Positions 19,469-27,519 of a stretch of DNA of 35,477 bases are shown in pieces (the first letter of the stretch is position 1; every line of letters begins with the position of its first letter). The DNA comes from Anianabacter salinae (lineage in GTDB: Bacteria; Pseudomonadota; Alphaproteobacteria; Rhodobacterales; Rhodobacteraceae). The DNA lies in the NCBI RefSeq assembly GCF_019061145.1, contig NZ_JAHQZS010000011.1:1-35477 (forward strand), in the 5' to 3' direction. The translations under genes and the position numbers were made by a program. The notes beneath the pieces are model-generated. The model was not told where the DNA came from. It did no database searches and saw only the letters and a list, made by a program, of their open reading frames with translations.

Positions 19469-20368
19469 CTATTTAATTGGAAACGCCATTTTGATCACGC
19501 GAATCCAATGTTCGGCGCCAGGAGCAAGAAGGTGCTTCGCCCTTCCAGCCATGTTGCCACTAAGTTTCTTCGGGAGGTCTATGAAGCCCTTTGTTGGAAA
19601 TTGTTGCTCGTCTTCCGAGTATGACTCCATTATTTTCTCAACCTCCCGCACTACCGTAGCTAAGTTTTGAATAGACTGCTTCTTCGCCGAACCACGCCCA
19701 GTTGCAACGAGTTCGATTGCGCCTGGGCTTCCACCGTTAAAGCGCGTGGGTATGTACGAGACATCCCCCTCACTATGACTGAAAACACCCCTAGGCGCGT
19801 CGTTCAACATACTGGGAAAGTAGGCGTTACTCATGATCAAGTTCCGGTCCTCGTCGCTACAATCTTCGGATCGAATATAGAGATCAAGAAACCGAGTTGC
19901 TTCTTCTCGCGTTGAGCTTAAAATTGCGGCACGTGTTCCATTCGAATGTATTGAATTTTGTTCATTTGCGTCATCAGAAACGTAGCCAACCGGCTCAATC
20001 ACAGTGTAAACTGCACTCCCATGGATCAGTCCAGCACGCACAGCTATACCCTTTGGCTTCATCCACCTGACTATCGAGTCAATCTCAATTGTTTCTAGGT
20101 AGGCGAAATGCGCTGATTTCATGATGGTTGAGAGCGGGGCCGAAAGTTCGTACAGGTATGGTCCTTCCGAGTTTCTTACCCACTTAGCTTTGATGAGGAC
20201 CCTTAGCGCCCTCCACACTGATACACGTGGATATCCAACAATATCACAAAGGTCGGACAGGCTTGTGGGTCCATGTACCGCTAGAGCCTCGATCAAGGAC
20301 AATGTTCTAGGCAGTAGCGTGCCTCTATTGCCGTCATCTTCGACGGATTCCATTGGTTGGTTTCTCAC
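19469..20368 (-). CDS. IclR-type transcriptional regulator B (299 aa)
   Basis: Residues about 17-66 form an IclR-type winged helix: LPRTLSLIEALAVHGPTSLSDL, then YPRVSVWRALRVLIKAKWVR. The remaining about 220 residues would be the effector-binding part; GVFSHSEGDVSYIPTRFNGG occupies the place of the IclR ligand-domain core, but similarity is faint. The whole protein resembles the regulator at 22420 (same VSVWRAL/VSIWRAL helix, same W-V-R exit). The start is GTG at 20368 with GGGGTG upstream, or the ATG at 20353. Immediately downstream is the 384-aa Hint gene, its likely co-transcribed or controlled partner. The effector is unknown. Confidence 0.78.
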   Translation of the reverse strand: MRNQPMESVEDDGNRGTLLPRTLSLIEALAVHGPTSLSDLCDIVGYPRVSVWRALRVLIKAKWVRNSEGPYLYELSAPLSTIMKSAHFAYLETIEIDSIVRWMKPKGIAVRAGLIHGSAVYTVIEPVGYVSDDANEQNSIHSNGTRAAILSSTREEATRFLDLYIRSEDCSDEDRNLIMSNAYFPSMLNDAPRGVFSHSEGDVSYIPTRFNGGSPGAIELVATGRGSAKKQSIQNLATVVREVEKIMESYSEDEQQFPTKGFIDLPKKLSGNMAGRAKHLLAPGAEHWIRVIKMAFPIK

Positions 20369-20409
20369 ACTCGCACCCCGGAAAGATCATTTTTTTCTAT
20401 GTTTTTCAG

Positions 20410-20978
20410 GGCCTCCCCTAGAATGAGGTATCGCATCATTGAGCGTGTCGGGCCAGCGGCCCATTCCGTTTGAAGGAATGCGATAGCCACCGTTTGGACA
20501 GACGTGTCATGCGAGGACGGGCGTCAAGCTGGCTATCATTGTGATTTTTTGGCTTACGCCCGATTGGCGGTTGCCGCCCGTATCAGGTCCGGCGTGCGGC
20601 TAGTTCGAGGTCGCCTCACTGCCCGACGCCCAAACAGATCTCAGCCTGGCCGGGTGTCAAGGCGAGGTCCACAACAGCATGTCCTTGCACGACGGTTGGA
20701 GGTCGCCCCCCGCGAGCTGAGCGCCACCCGGAAGCTAACCGCCTAGTTGCGCCGCGTAGCTGACGCAAGTCCAGCATCGAGCCGGGAAAGGCTAGGAAGT
20801 CTGCGCCGCATCCACAAACTCAAACGTTACCGCGTGCTCGCCGACGCTCAAAGGCGGTCGGAACTGGGAGTTGATTGCAGAGATACGTTCTGACGCTACC
20901 GTGCAGATGGCGGAACAGAGCTAGCTCGGCTCCGCACGGTACTCGAGGAATTAGAAATATCAGTTTCGGTTCGCCATT
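20410..20978. other. 570-bp stretch without a supportable gene
   Basis: This stretch is GC-richer than the genes either side. Plus-strand fragments such as LRRIHKLKRYRVLAD near 20800 look like old coding sequence with stops, possibly a decayed gene. I see no intact gene, RNA or clear repeat. Confidence 0.4.
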
Positions 20979-21287
20979 CTAGTCTACTGAAACTTCAATC
21001 GGTGTAGTAGCAAGAATGCGCAATAACTCTGTGCGCATTTGACTTGGATTGCCGACAAGACCTTGATCCACGCATATGCGGGTTGCGATCGCGAGGGCAC
21101 TTTCGTAGGAATATCCAATTGCAACCAGGGATTCAATAAATTCAGGGTTCGCACGATCCCACGCAACCGTGGCTAGTGGGCCGCGATAGCAGCTCATTGT
21201 CACAATCTTCGCGTTGGATTCATTTGCGAGTAGGATACATGAAGTCGCAATCAGGGCCTTCATTGGAACTTTCATATTAAACGTCAT
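20979..21287 (-). CDS. Small exported protein (102 aa)
   Basis: The N-terminus has a signal peptide: MTFNMKVPMKALIATSC, then ILLANESNA, with cleavage predicted after NESNA. The mature part is about 75 aa with MSCYRGP, AWDRANPEFIESLVAIGYSYESA, two Cys residues and an alternating helical pattern (quoted in part). It is probably a small periplasmic or secreted protein; I do not recognise the family. TGGAGGA lies 9 nt before the ATG, a strong site. It sits alone between the 194-aa Hint protein and regulator B on the same strand. The stop is followed by the 570-bp stretch without genes. Confidence 0.75.
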   Translation of the reverse strand: MTFNMKVPMKALIATSCILLANESNAKIVTMSCYRGPLATVAWDRANPEFIESLVAIGYSYESALAIATRICVDQGLVGNPSQMRTELLRILATTPIEVSVD

Positions 21288-21501
21288 CTCAAGAGTCCTC
21301 CATTATTTTGAACCAGGCTAGTTTCACTCAACTAGACCAACAGCGCAGCTCTTCCTGGGTGGTCACAGGCGAATAGGTAGGTAGCAATTCTCTCAATCAT
21401 GCTGACGCCGTCGAAACATGAATCTGCTAGATCAACTTTCTGCTCGAAAGGATGGCAGGCATTGTCCGCACTGTAAGGGAGCGCACCAAATATTTCTTGA
21501 G

Positions 21502-22086
21502 TCATGCAATCATTCCGTTCAATAGTTCAATCATCGACAACGTTTCTGCAAAGCTCAGTGCTGGCCGTGCAGCACTCCCGTATGAAAGAGGCATGACTTC
21601 ACTTACATGTGGAAACATAGTCTGGATCGTTCGTCTTTCATCAGGCGTTAGGGAAGTCCAGGTTGTGTCGCCCAAGTGGAAGCTCTCACAAACAACACCA
21701 TTGGCACGGATTAATTGGTGGTCATCGAATAGCAAGCTAACATACTTAAGATTGACATCGATCCCGCGAATGGAGTTGCCTCGGTTGCAAAGCGCGCCAA
21801 TAGGTACTAAAACTTCAGCCTCGCCAAATGTGAGCTCGGCTTGCCAGCCGGAAATTAAGATTCGATGACTACTTGAGAGGCGCAACCTATCCGTGCTTCC
21901 TAGTGTGCCCTTTGATATTTCAACAGGTGACTTGATACCAATGCCTGGATACTGTCTCTTTGTTATCCAGCGCAGTGGCTGAAGATCATTGTCCTCTGTC
22001 AGTATCAAGTCACCAATTTGCAGCCTGTCCGCTGAAACTAAGCCAGTTGCAGTCAAAATATTGCTTCTTGAGTCCAATCCAGTCAT
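21502..22086 (-). CDS. Stand-alone Hint_2-like protein (194 aa)
   Basis: Nearly the whole protein is a Hint_2-type domain: NILTATGLVSADRLQIGDLIL, then RLSSSHRILISG, then FDDHQLIRANGVVCESFHLGD (in parts). These align with CFVRGTLI, SPQHRVLV and DAHQIVWSNG of the RTX/Hint proteins. The His of the middle block is kept but the N-terminal Cys position is Gly3. The C-terminus (TPDERRTIQTMFPHV) matches the ARTEITLLFP region. I chose the ATG at 22086 because TAAGG lies about 9 nt upstream; an in-frame ATG at 22113 is possible. No signal peptide is present. It follows regulator A after a 0.3-kb gap on the same strand. Whether it is secreted or acts on other proteins is unknown. Confidence 0.78.
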   Translation of the reverse strand: MTGLDSRSNILTATGLVSADRLQIGDLILTEDNDLQPLRWITKRQYPGIGIKSPVEISKGTLGSTDRLRLSSSHRILISGWQAELTFGEAEVLVPIGALCNRGNSIRGIDVNLKYVSLLFDDHQLIRANGVVCESFHLGDTTWTSLTPDERRTIQTMFPHVSEVMPLSYGSAARPALSFAETLSMIELLNGMIA

Positions 22087-22113
22087 GATTTGGTGCCTTA
22101 CAAAACGCTGCAT

Positions 22114-22419
22114 ACTGGTCAGAAGGGAATCTCTATAGATCGAGCTTTGGCCTCAATATTTTTAACAATGTTTCTAGCGTCTGTTACTCCGCATTGAGTT
22201 GGTTCAAGCCGCCTGTTCAGATTCTCGTACAAGTGATGGGCAGCCCACGGAATTGGCGCCCGCTATTGCTGCTGCATCATGCCTCTTGCCGACCCGCCGC
22301 GAAAGCAGGCTGTACCGGTGGTTGAAATCGGTGCGAAGCTGGAAAACGCTACCTTCGGGCGGTCGAGCGCTGCCCGCCAGCCTACGTTTCAGCTGGATGA
22401 CTGTCGGGAGGCGGAGCAG
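22114..22419. other. 306-bp gap between Hint gene and regulator A
   Basis: The part next to the Hint gene (about 22130-22200) is AT-rich and could hold its promoter, though I cannot assign clear -35/-10 boxes. The rest is GC-rich and without an intact gene. Confidence 0.35.
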
Positions 22420-23343
22420 CTACCTGTGGTGTTTCTCATAGAGCTTCAGCCAGCGCGCTGCGCGCGGTTCCTTCGAGCAACACGATGCAGAGACTAGGCG
22501 AGTTTCAAGATCTATTGCGTCAGATGCTTTCAACGCGTCGAACCTGTGTCCGCTATAGGAGTGACCGGCCGCATAGGACTCGCAAGCTGCCATAGAGCCG
22601 ATTAATCGAGCAAAGGCGGTGAACTGCTCAATTCCCGCTTGAGTTCTTTTGAAAATAGAAAACGTGAAAGACCCGGCTGCTCCTGTATTGTAGCGAACGG
22701 GTACGGAAAATGATTGCCTGTCCACATGAAACAAGATGCCCTGGCATGCATCTTTCTGCAAAGCTTTCCAAAATTCCCCATCCTCAATCGCATCTCGCTC
22801 TTCTGCAGAGCAGCGATTTGACTTGAGAAACAGAGCGATATGCCGATGCCTTTCCTCCAACGTGCAGGCGAGTAGGGCGACCCGAACGGGCGGATCAAAG
22901 ACTGGCGAGGCGCTGCCGTGGACATCAATTTCTATCGAGTTCGGCTCGATTGCGGTGAACTGGCAACTCCCGTGAAGGATGCCTGCCATTGAGAAATATT
23001 TCGACCCTTCTCCCCGGCTGCAGAACGCATCAACCTCAACCGTCTCATCTAAAGCGAACTGCGCCTCACGAACAAATTGCGAGAATGAAACGGAAAGCTC
23101 ATAAGCGTGCCTTCTTACAGACATCCTGACCCATCCAGCCCTGGATAAATTCTGCAAGGCCCGCCAAATCGATACGCGAGGTATGTCTAGTACCTTGTCA
23201 AGCTCACTGAGTGTTGACGGGCCCTGCTTTCCAAGAGCCATCAAGATCATGATCGCTCTTGAAATATAATCTTTATTGGAGGATTCTTCTTCAAGGTTGT
23301 CAATCTCGATGAGAATTCCCCTTTGGGGAATTGAGGACGGCAT
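22420..23343 (-). CDS. IclR-type transcriptional regulator A (307 aa)
   Basis: The start ATG at 23343 (MPSSIPQRGI) has GGAGG 5 nt upstream; a longer reading to 23385 has no such site. Residues about 28-75 are an IclR-type winged helix: SRAIMILMALGKQGPSTLSEL, then IPRVSIWRALQNLSRAGWVR (in parts). The C-terminal region is an IclR-like effector domain by position, with FSVPVRYNTGAAGSFTFSIF near residue 230. It is a paralogue of regulator B. Each regulator lies just upstream of a Hint protein on the same strand, so control of those genes is plausible. DNA composition is intermediate between the island and its flanks. The extra about 50 C-terminal residues after the domain are unrecognised. Confidence 0.78.
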   Translation of the reverse strand: MPSSIPQRGILIEIDNLEEESSNKDYISRAIMILMALGKQGPSTLSELDKVLDIPRVSIWRALQNLSRAGWVRMSVRRHAYELSVSFSQFVREAQFALDETVEVDAFCSRGEGSKYFSMAGILHGSCQFTAIEPNSIEIDVHGSASPVFDPPVRVALLACTLEERHRHIALFLKSNRCSAEERDAIEDGEFWKALQKDACQGILFHVDRQSFSVPVRYNTGAAGSFTFSIFKRTQAGIEQFTAFARLIGSMAACESYAAGHSYSGHRFDALKASDAIDLETRLVSASCCSKEPRAARWLKLYEKHHR

Positions 23344-23568
23344 GACGCCTCCATTCTGTTCTAAGTCGATAGCTAGGGTCCCCACCCGCAGCTTTCAGAG
23401 ATTCTCCCGAATTATCACACAATTACCTTACTTTACGGAACGCTCAAGTCTCGCGTTTCGCCGGGCGGAACCGACGTCCATTCCCGGTGTTGGTCAAGTG
23501 AATAGAAAATGTGAGTCGATAGATATAAGAAAAATGGCCATTTTGACGCGTTCGCTGGCGCAAATGGG

Positions 23569-23811
23569 GTGGATGAGGCCGAAAGCGCTCTGGCGGACTT
23601 CGAACGCTTTGCAAAATATCTCGGTCCGGACCGGGTCCAGTTGCACGGCTACGCCTTTGAAGCGCTTGGGGACGCGCTCGCCGCCACTGCACGGCAGGAC
23701 GAAGCCCGCTTGGAGTGGCACAATGCGCTGGCGCGCTTCGAAAGCCACAAGCCTGAACGCTGGCAGCAGGAAATCCACAAACTAAAGCAAAAGGCCGAAG
23801 GCGAGAGGTGA
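23569..23811 (+). pseudogene. C-terminal fragment of a helical-repeat (TPR-like) gene
   Basis: An 80-codon frame (from GTG) reads DEAESALADFERFAKYLG, then YAFEALGDALAATARQDEA and RLEWHNALARFESH, the helix-turn-helix pattern of tetratricopeptide repeats, ending QKAEGER. The frame is open upstream for about 20 more codons without a start or ribosome-binding site. It therefore looks like the 3' end of a longer gene whose beginning was lost. A short intact gene cannot be excluded. Confidence 0.5.
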
Positions 23812-23814
23812 CAG

Positions 23815-24186
23815 GCGGTTTCGGCCCACACCGCGCTGGCCGATCCCGAGCATTTAGGCACCCGCAGCCTCGTGCGGTGTTGCTGAGGAAAGGTCATGTC
23901 GGACAGTACGTCCTCTTTGGCGGTATCCACGAGCGTGGCCAACTTCGGGAGCTTTCCGCGCATCTGATCCGCCGCAAGACGCTACTGCGCCTTGGTCGCC
24001 GCATGGTCGGGCTGTGCGAAGGCGGTGGTGATGAAGGCCGAGACCACCCTGCGGCTGTTCTTGTCGGCGTGGGCAAGGGCATTGCGCTGGAAGTGGACAC
24101 GGCATCACTGCCAGGTCGTGGACAGCACGCGGGCCGTGGCGGCCTTGATCCCTTCATGTGCGTCACTGATCACCAGCTTCGGGAGT
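23815..24186 (-). pseudogene. IS256-type transposase remnant
   Basis: The minus strand reads LPKLVISDAHEGIKAATARVL then STTWQ, a stop, CRVHFQRNALAHADKNSRRVV, SAFITTAFAQPDHAATKAQ, another stop, and DQMRGKLPKLATLVDTAKEDV, followed by MTFPQQHRT (quoted in parts). This is the central catalytic region of IS256/Mutator-type transposases, with the Asp of VISDAHEG. Internal stops and loss of both ends make it inactive. Sequence just upstream (24187-24330) stays open in one minus-strand frame (FGAIISVYTASEEATTALTD) but does not match the transposase. Confidence 0.8.
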
Positions 24187-24401
24187 GATGCGTGCGGCCC
24201 TGAGCATGTCTCGGAGTTCTTCGATGCCGTGATCCGTGAGGGCCGTAGTCGCTTCCTCTGAAGCGGTATAGACACTGATGATCGCGCCGAAGGTCAGATT
24301 GTCGTCGTTGGAGATGATGGCAGAAGTACAACATGAAACCTTGGACAGACCGGGCGATGTTCACGATCAGGGGATTGTGACACGGGTGCGCAACGTGCGG
24401 G

Positions 24402-25727
24402 TCAATCCTCACCTTCCGGATCGTTGTCCGCAGTCAAACCATAGCGACGCATCTTGTCGTTGAGCGTGCGGCGCGGGATTCCCAGCGTTTCCGAGGTACG
24501 CAGTGTGTTGCCTTGATGGACATCCAGCGCGGCCGCGATCTCGCGGGCTTGGAAATCAGCGACGCGCTCCGCCAGTGTCTGCGGGTTCGCCCCGGTGGCG
24601 GCCGTATGCGGCATATCGAAAAGCCCCAAGGCATATGCTTCGGCGCTGGCCCTCAGTTCGCGGACATTGCCCGGCCATGCGGCGCGTTTGAGCTTTTGTT
24701 GCAGCATCCAAGGCATCTCGGGATCGGCTCGGCCATAGCGGCGGGCGGCAAGTTGGGCGTAATGGGCGAAGATCAGCGGGATGTCTTCTCCGGCCTCGCG
24801 TAGGGTCGGGGTCGGAAGCTCGGTGCCGGCCAACCTGAAATAGAGATCCGGCCGGAAACCGTTGACGTCGCGGAGCCGGGATTTCGTGGTTGAAATCACC
24901 CGGATATCGAGCGGGCGCGGCGCCGTATCCCCGATGCGCTCTACCGTTCGTTCCTGCAGGACGCGGAGAAGCTTGGGCTGGATAGAAGGCGGCATCGTCT
25001 CGACTTCGTCCAGCATCAGGGTGCCACCATTGGCCGCTTCCAATTTTCCCGCCCGCCCGGCCGCGTCATGAGCGAAGACACCGGCGCCGTTACCAAAGAG
25101 GATGGTTTCGGCCATCGCTTCGGACAGCGCCGCGCAATTGAGCGCGACTAAGGGGCCACTTGCACGTGCGCTGCCGGCATGGATCGCACGCGCAGCCAGC
25201 TCCTTGCCGGTACCGGTTTCGCCACAAATCACAACGTCGATGTCGACTGACGCCAGTTCCGAGATGCGCTTACGAAAGGCGCGCATCGCGCGGGACCGTC
25301 CCAGGATGCTGCCCTGGTCCCGTTCACACAGTACGCGTTGAAGGCGCGCGACCTCCCGGCGTGCGGCTTGCGCCTCGAGTGTGCGCCGGATCACCGACAA
25401 AAGATGCGCGGACTCGTAGGGTTTCTCGAGGAAATCCTCGGCCCCGGCGCGGATCGCCTCGACAGCATGCGCGACATCGCCATGCCCCGTGAGCAGGACA
25501 ACAGGCACGGCCAGTGACTTTTCCCGCAAGGCATGGATGAGCCCGATGCCGTCGGTCCCCGGCATGCGCAGATCGCTGATCACCATGTCCGGTGGGGGCG
25601 ACATGGCCAGCAGCATGTCCTGCGCAGCCGAAAAGGCGCGCACCTTGTAACCCGCCATCTCGACGAGGTCGGACAGGGCCGTCAGGTGGTCGACATCGTC
25701 GTCCACGATATCGATGCATGCGGTCAT
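24402..25727 (-). CDS. DctD-like response regulator of NtrC type with degenerate GAFTGA loop
   Basis: A 441-aa regulator. The receiver domain (1-120) has the phospho-acceptor Asp52 in VISDLRMPG and the Lys of FLEKPYE. The AAA+ domain (about 140-375) has Walker A GETGTGKE at 169-176 and Walker B GGTLMLDEVE near 234-243. A Fis-type HTH ends the protein (EIAAALDVHQGNTLRTSETLG, then RRTLNDKMRRYG). The GAFTGA motif needed to contact sigma-54 is here GVFAHD (216-221). NtrC of Rhodobacter capsulatus also lacks this motif and works with the housekeeping sigma factor, so this protein may as well. The ATG at 25727 overlaps the kinase stop by 4 nt. It most likely controls the TRAP operon just upstream. 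Confidence 0.9.
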   Translation of the reverse strand: MTACIDIVDDDVDHLTALSDLVEMAGYKVRAFSAAQDMLLAMSPPPDMVISDLRMPGTDGIGLIHALREKSLAVPVVLLTGHGDVAHAVEAIRAGAEDFLEKPYESAHLLSVIRRTLEAQAARREVARLQRVLCERDQGSILGRSRAMRAFRKRISELASVDIDVVICGETGTGKELAARAIHAGSARASGPLVALNCAALSEAMAETILFGNGAGVFAHDAAGRAGKLEAANGGTLMLDEVETMPPSIQPKLLRVLQERTVERIGDTAPRPLDIRVISTTKSRLRDVNGFRPDLYFRLAGTELPTPTLREAGEDIPLIFAHYAQLAARRYGRADPEMPWMLQQKLKRAAWPGNVRELRASAEAYALGLFDMPHTAATGANPQTLAERVADFQAREIAAALDVHQGNTLRTSETLGIPRRTLNDKMRRYGLTADNDPEGED

Positions 25728-27454
25728 TGCGGTGCGTCTGAGAGCGGCACAAGCGGCAAGCATACGGTGACTTGCGTTCCGGTCTGCGGGCTCGAGCACA
25801 TTTCGAGCCCCCCGGAAAAATCCGCAAGGATCACCTTGCAGATGGCAAGCCCCAGCCCGAGACCCTCGCCGATCTGCTTGCTTGAATAGAAGGGTTCCGC
25901 CACGCGCGGCAGGTCGGTGTCGAGAATGCCGGCGCCATTGTCGGTCACCGTGATCACTGCGGTCTCTCCGACTGTTTCAAGTGTGACGCTGATTTCGGGC
26001 TTCGGTGTAGCGTAGACCGCGTCGAGCGCATTGAGCAGCAGGTTCGTGACGACCTGTTCAATCCGCACATCCCCTGCCATGACGTGCACAGGGTCCGTCG
26101 GCATGTCCAGCCGCGGCGACACACCGACGGCCTTTGCCCGCGGCAGCACGAGGTCGAGCGCGGAGCCCAGGGGCGCGCGCAGATCGATCAGGCGGAGGTC
26201 AACGGTATCCTTGCGGGCAAAGCTCTTGAGGTGTTTCGTGGTCCGCTGCATCCGGCGGATCATGTCGCGGGCTTTTGCGATCCGTCCCGAGGTTTTCCTG
26301 TCATCCGCCCCCATGCCGAGATCAGCCGCCGACAAGGTCGCCTCCATCGCGGCCAGCGGCTGGCTTATCTCGTGGACGATGGCGGCGGACATACGGCCCA
26401 TCGCGGCCATCTTTTCGGTATGGATCAGGGCCTCTTGCGCGGAGCGCAGGTCGGTTTCGGCCTGCTTGCGGGCGTCGACCTCGCGGGCCAGATCGGCGGT
26501 GCGCGCGACCACCATCGCCTCGAGCCTTTCGGATTGCGACAGCCGCATGGCAATAATCTGGCGGCGTTGCTCGATGCCCTTGACGGTTGCCGCTAAGGCG
26601 AGCGTGGCCAAGGCTACCAGCGCAGCCCACCCCAGGGCGATCAATTGCAACCCGCGCATCGGACGCGCCGCGATCACCCTGCCACCTGTCGCCGGAATCG
26701 GTCCGACACGTGCCATCCAGTCATCGCCGGATGCATCGGCGCCGTCTGGCGGCTTGGCCAAAAGCGCCGCCGTTTCACCAAGCCCTACCCCCTCATAGGC
26801 CCGTGTGGCGAAGAGGTGCTCCAGCGTTTCCGGCGACAGGGCGACGAGCGGGCGATACTGCCAGTCCGGCCTTGCCGAGAGGAACACCACGCCATGTTCG
26901 TCAGCCAGCGCGACATCGGCCTCGGCGGCGCGCCATGTCTGTTGCAGCGGGCGCAGGTCCAGCTTCACGACCATCACGCCGGCACGGCCGCCCACATCGA
27001 CGCGCGCCGACAGGAAGTAGCCCGGCTCGCCGGTGGTGACCCCGATCGCGTAGAATTGGCCCCGCCCAGTCGCGAGCGCGTCCCGGAAATACGGGCGAAA
27101 GGCATAGTTCTCTCCCACGAAGCTTCCAGGCTGGTTCCAATTCGACGCAGCGATCGTTTCACCTGACGCGTCGATCAGGAACAATTCGTCGGCTCCGGCA
27201 TGATCTGCAACCACCTCGAGATAGGCGTTCGCATCCTGCAACGGCCCGTTGCCGGACAGTGCCTGCCGGACGCGGGCGTCTTGGGCGGCAACGGTGGGCA
27301 GGGCGCGAAGCCGGTCAATCTCCGCCGCGACAGCGCGGGTCGTCAAGAGCAGGGTCTGGTCCAGTTCCCGGCGAGCCGTCTCGATCGTGAGGGATTGTGC
27401 GATGAACCAGACCATCGCCGCGGACAGGCATGCAAGAATGACGGAGCGCGCCAC
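25724..27454 (-). CDS. DctB-like membrane sensor histidine kinase (576 aa)
   Basis: Membrane sensor kinase. The first transmembrane helix is residues about 4-24. A periplasmic sensor of two PAS/Cache-like parts follows (about 25-265, with FLIDASGETIAASNW and AFRPYFRDALATGRGQFYAIG in part). The second helix is near 268-292. A coiled coil leads to HisKA with His361 in VHEISQPL. The ATP-binding domain has NLLLNALDA (about 471), DNGAGI (about 505) and GLGLG (about 531). The start is GTG at 27454 with AAGGTGG upstream, 3 bp after a 20-aa mini-ORF. The regulator gene follows with a 4-nt overlap. DctB proteins sense C4-dicarboxylates; here the neighbouring transporter is TAXI-type, so the ligand may differ. 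Confidence 0.9.
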   Translation of the reverse strand: MARSVILACLSAAMVWFIAQSLTIETARRELDQTLLLTTRAVAAEIDRLRALPTVAAQDARVRQALSGNGPLQDANAYLEVVADHAGADELFLIDASGETIAASNWNQPGSFVGENYAFRPYFRDALATGRGQFYAIGVTTGEPGYFLSARVDVGGRAGVMVVKLDLRPLQQTWRAAEADVALADEHGVVFLSARPDWQYRPLVALSPETLEHLFATRAYEGVGLGETAALLAKPPDGADASGDDWMARVGPIPATGGRVIAARPMRGLQLIALGWAALVALATLALAATVKGIEQRRQIIAMRLSQSERLEAMVVARTADLAREVDARKQAETDLRSAQEALIHTEKMAAMGRMSAAIVHEISQPLAAMEATLSAADLGMGADDRKTSGRIAKARDMIRRMQRTTKHLKSFARKDTVDLRLIDLRAPLGSALDLVLPRAKAVGVSPRLDMPTDPVHVMAGDVRIEQVVTNLLLNALDAVYATPKPEISVTLETVGETAVITVTDNGAGILDTDLPRVAEPFYSSKQIGEGLGLGLAICKVILADFSGGLEMCSSPQTGTQVTVCLPLVPLSDAPQ

Positions 27455-27456
27455 GG

Positions 27457-27519
27457 TCAGTCGACCACCTTGAGGCTGGCGTCCCTGGTCCCCACGATGT
27501 CGACAAGCGCGGCCGTCAT
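27457..27519 (-). CDS. 20-aa mini-ORF between permease and kinase
   Basis: MTAALVDIVGTRDASLKVVD. Its ATG overlaps the permease stop (ATGA, 27519-27516) and its TGA ends 2 nt before the kinase GTG. The AAGGTGG that could serve the kinase lies inside it. It may only carry ribosomes from one gene to the next. No function is claimed. Confidence 0.35.
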   Translation of the reverse strand: MTAALVDIVGTRDASLKVVD

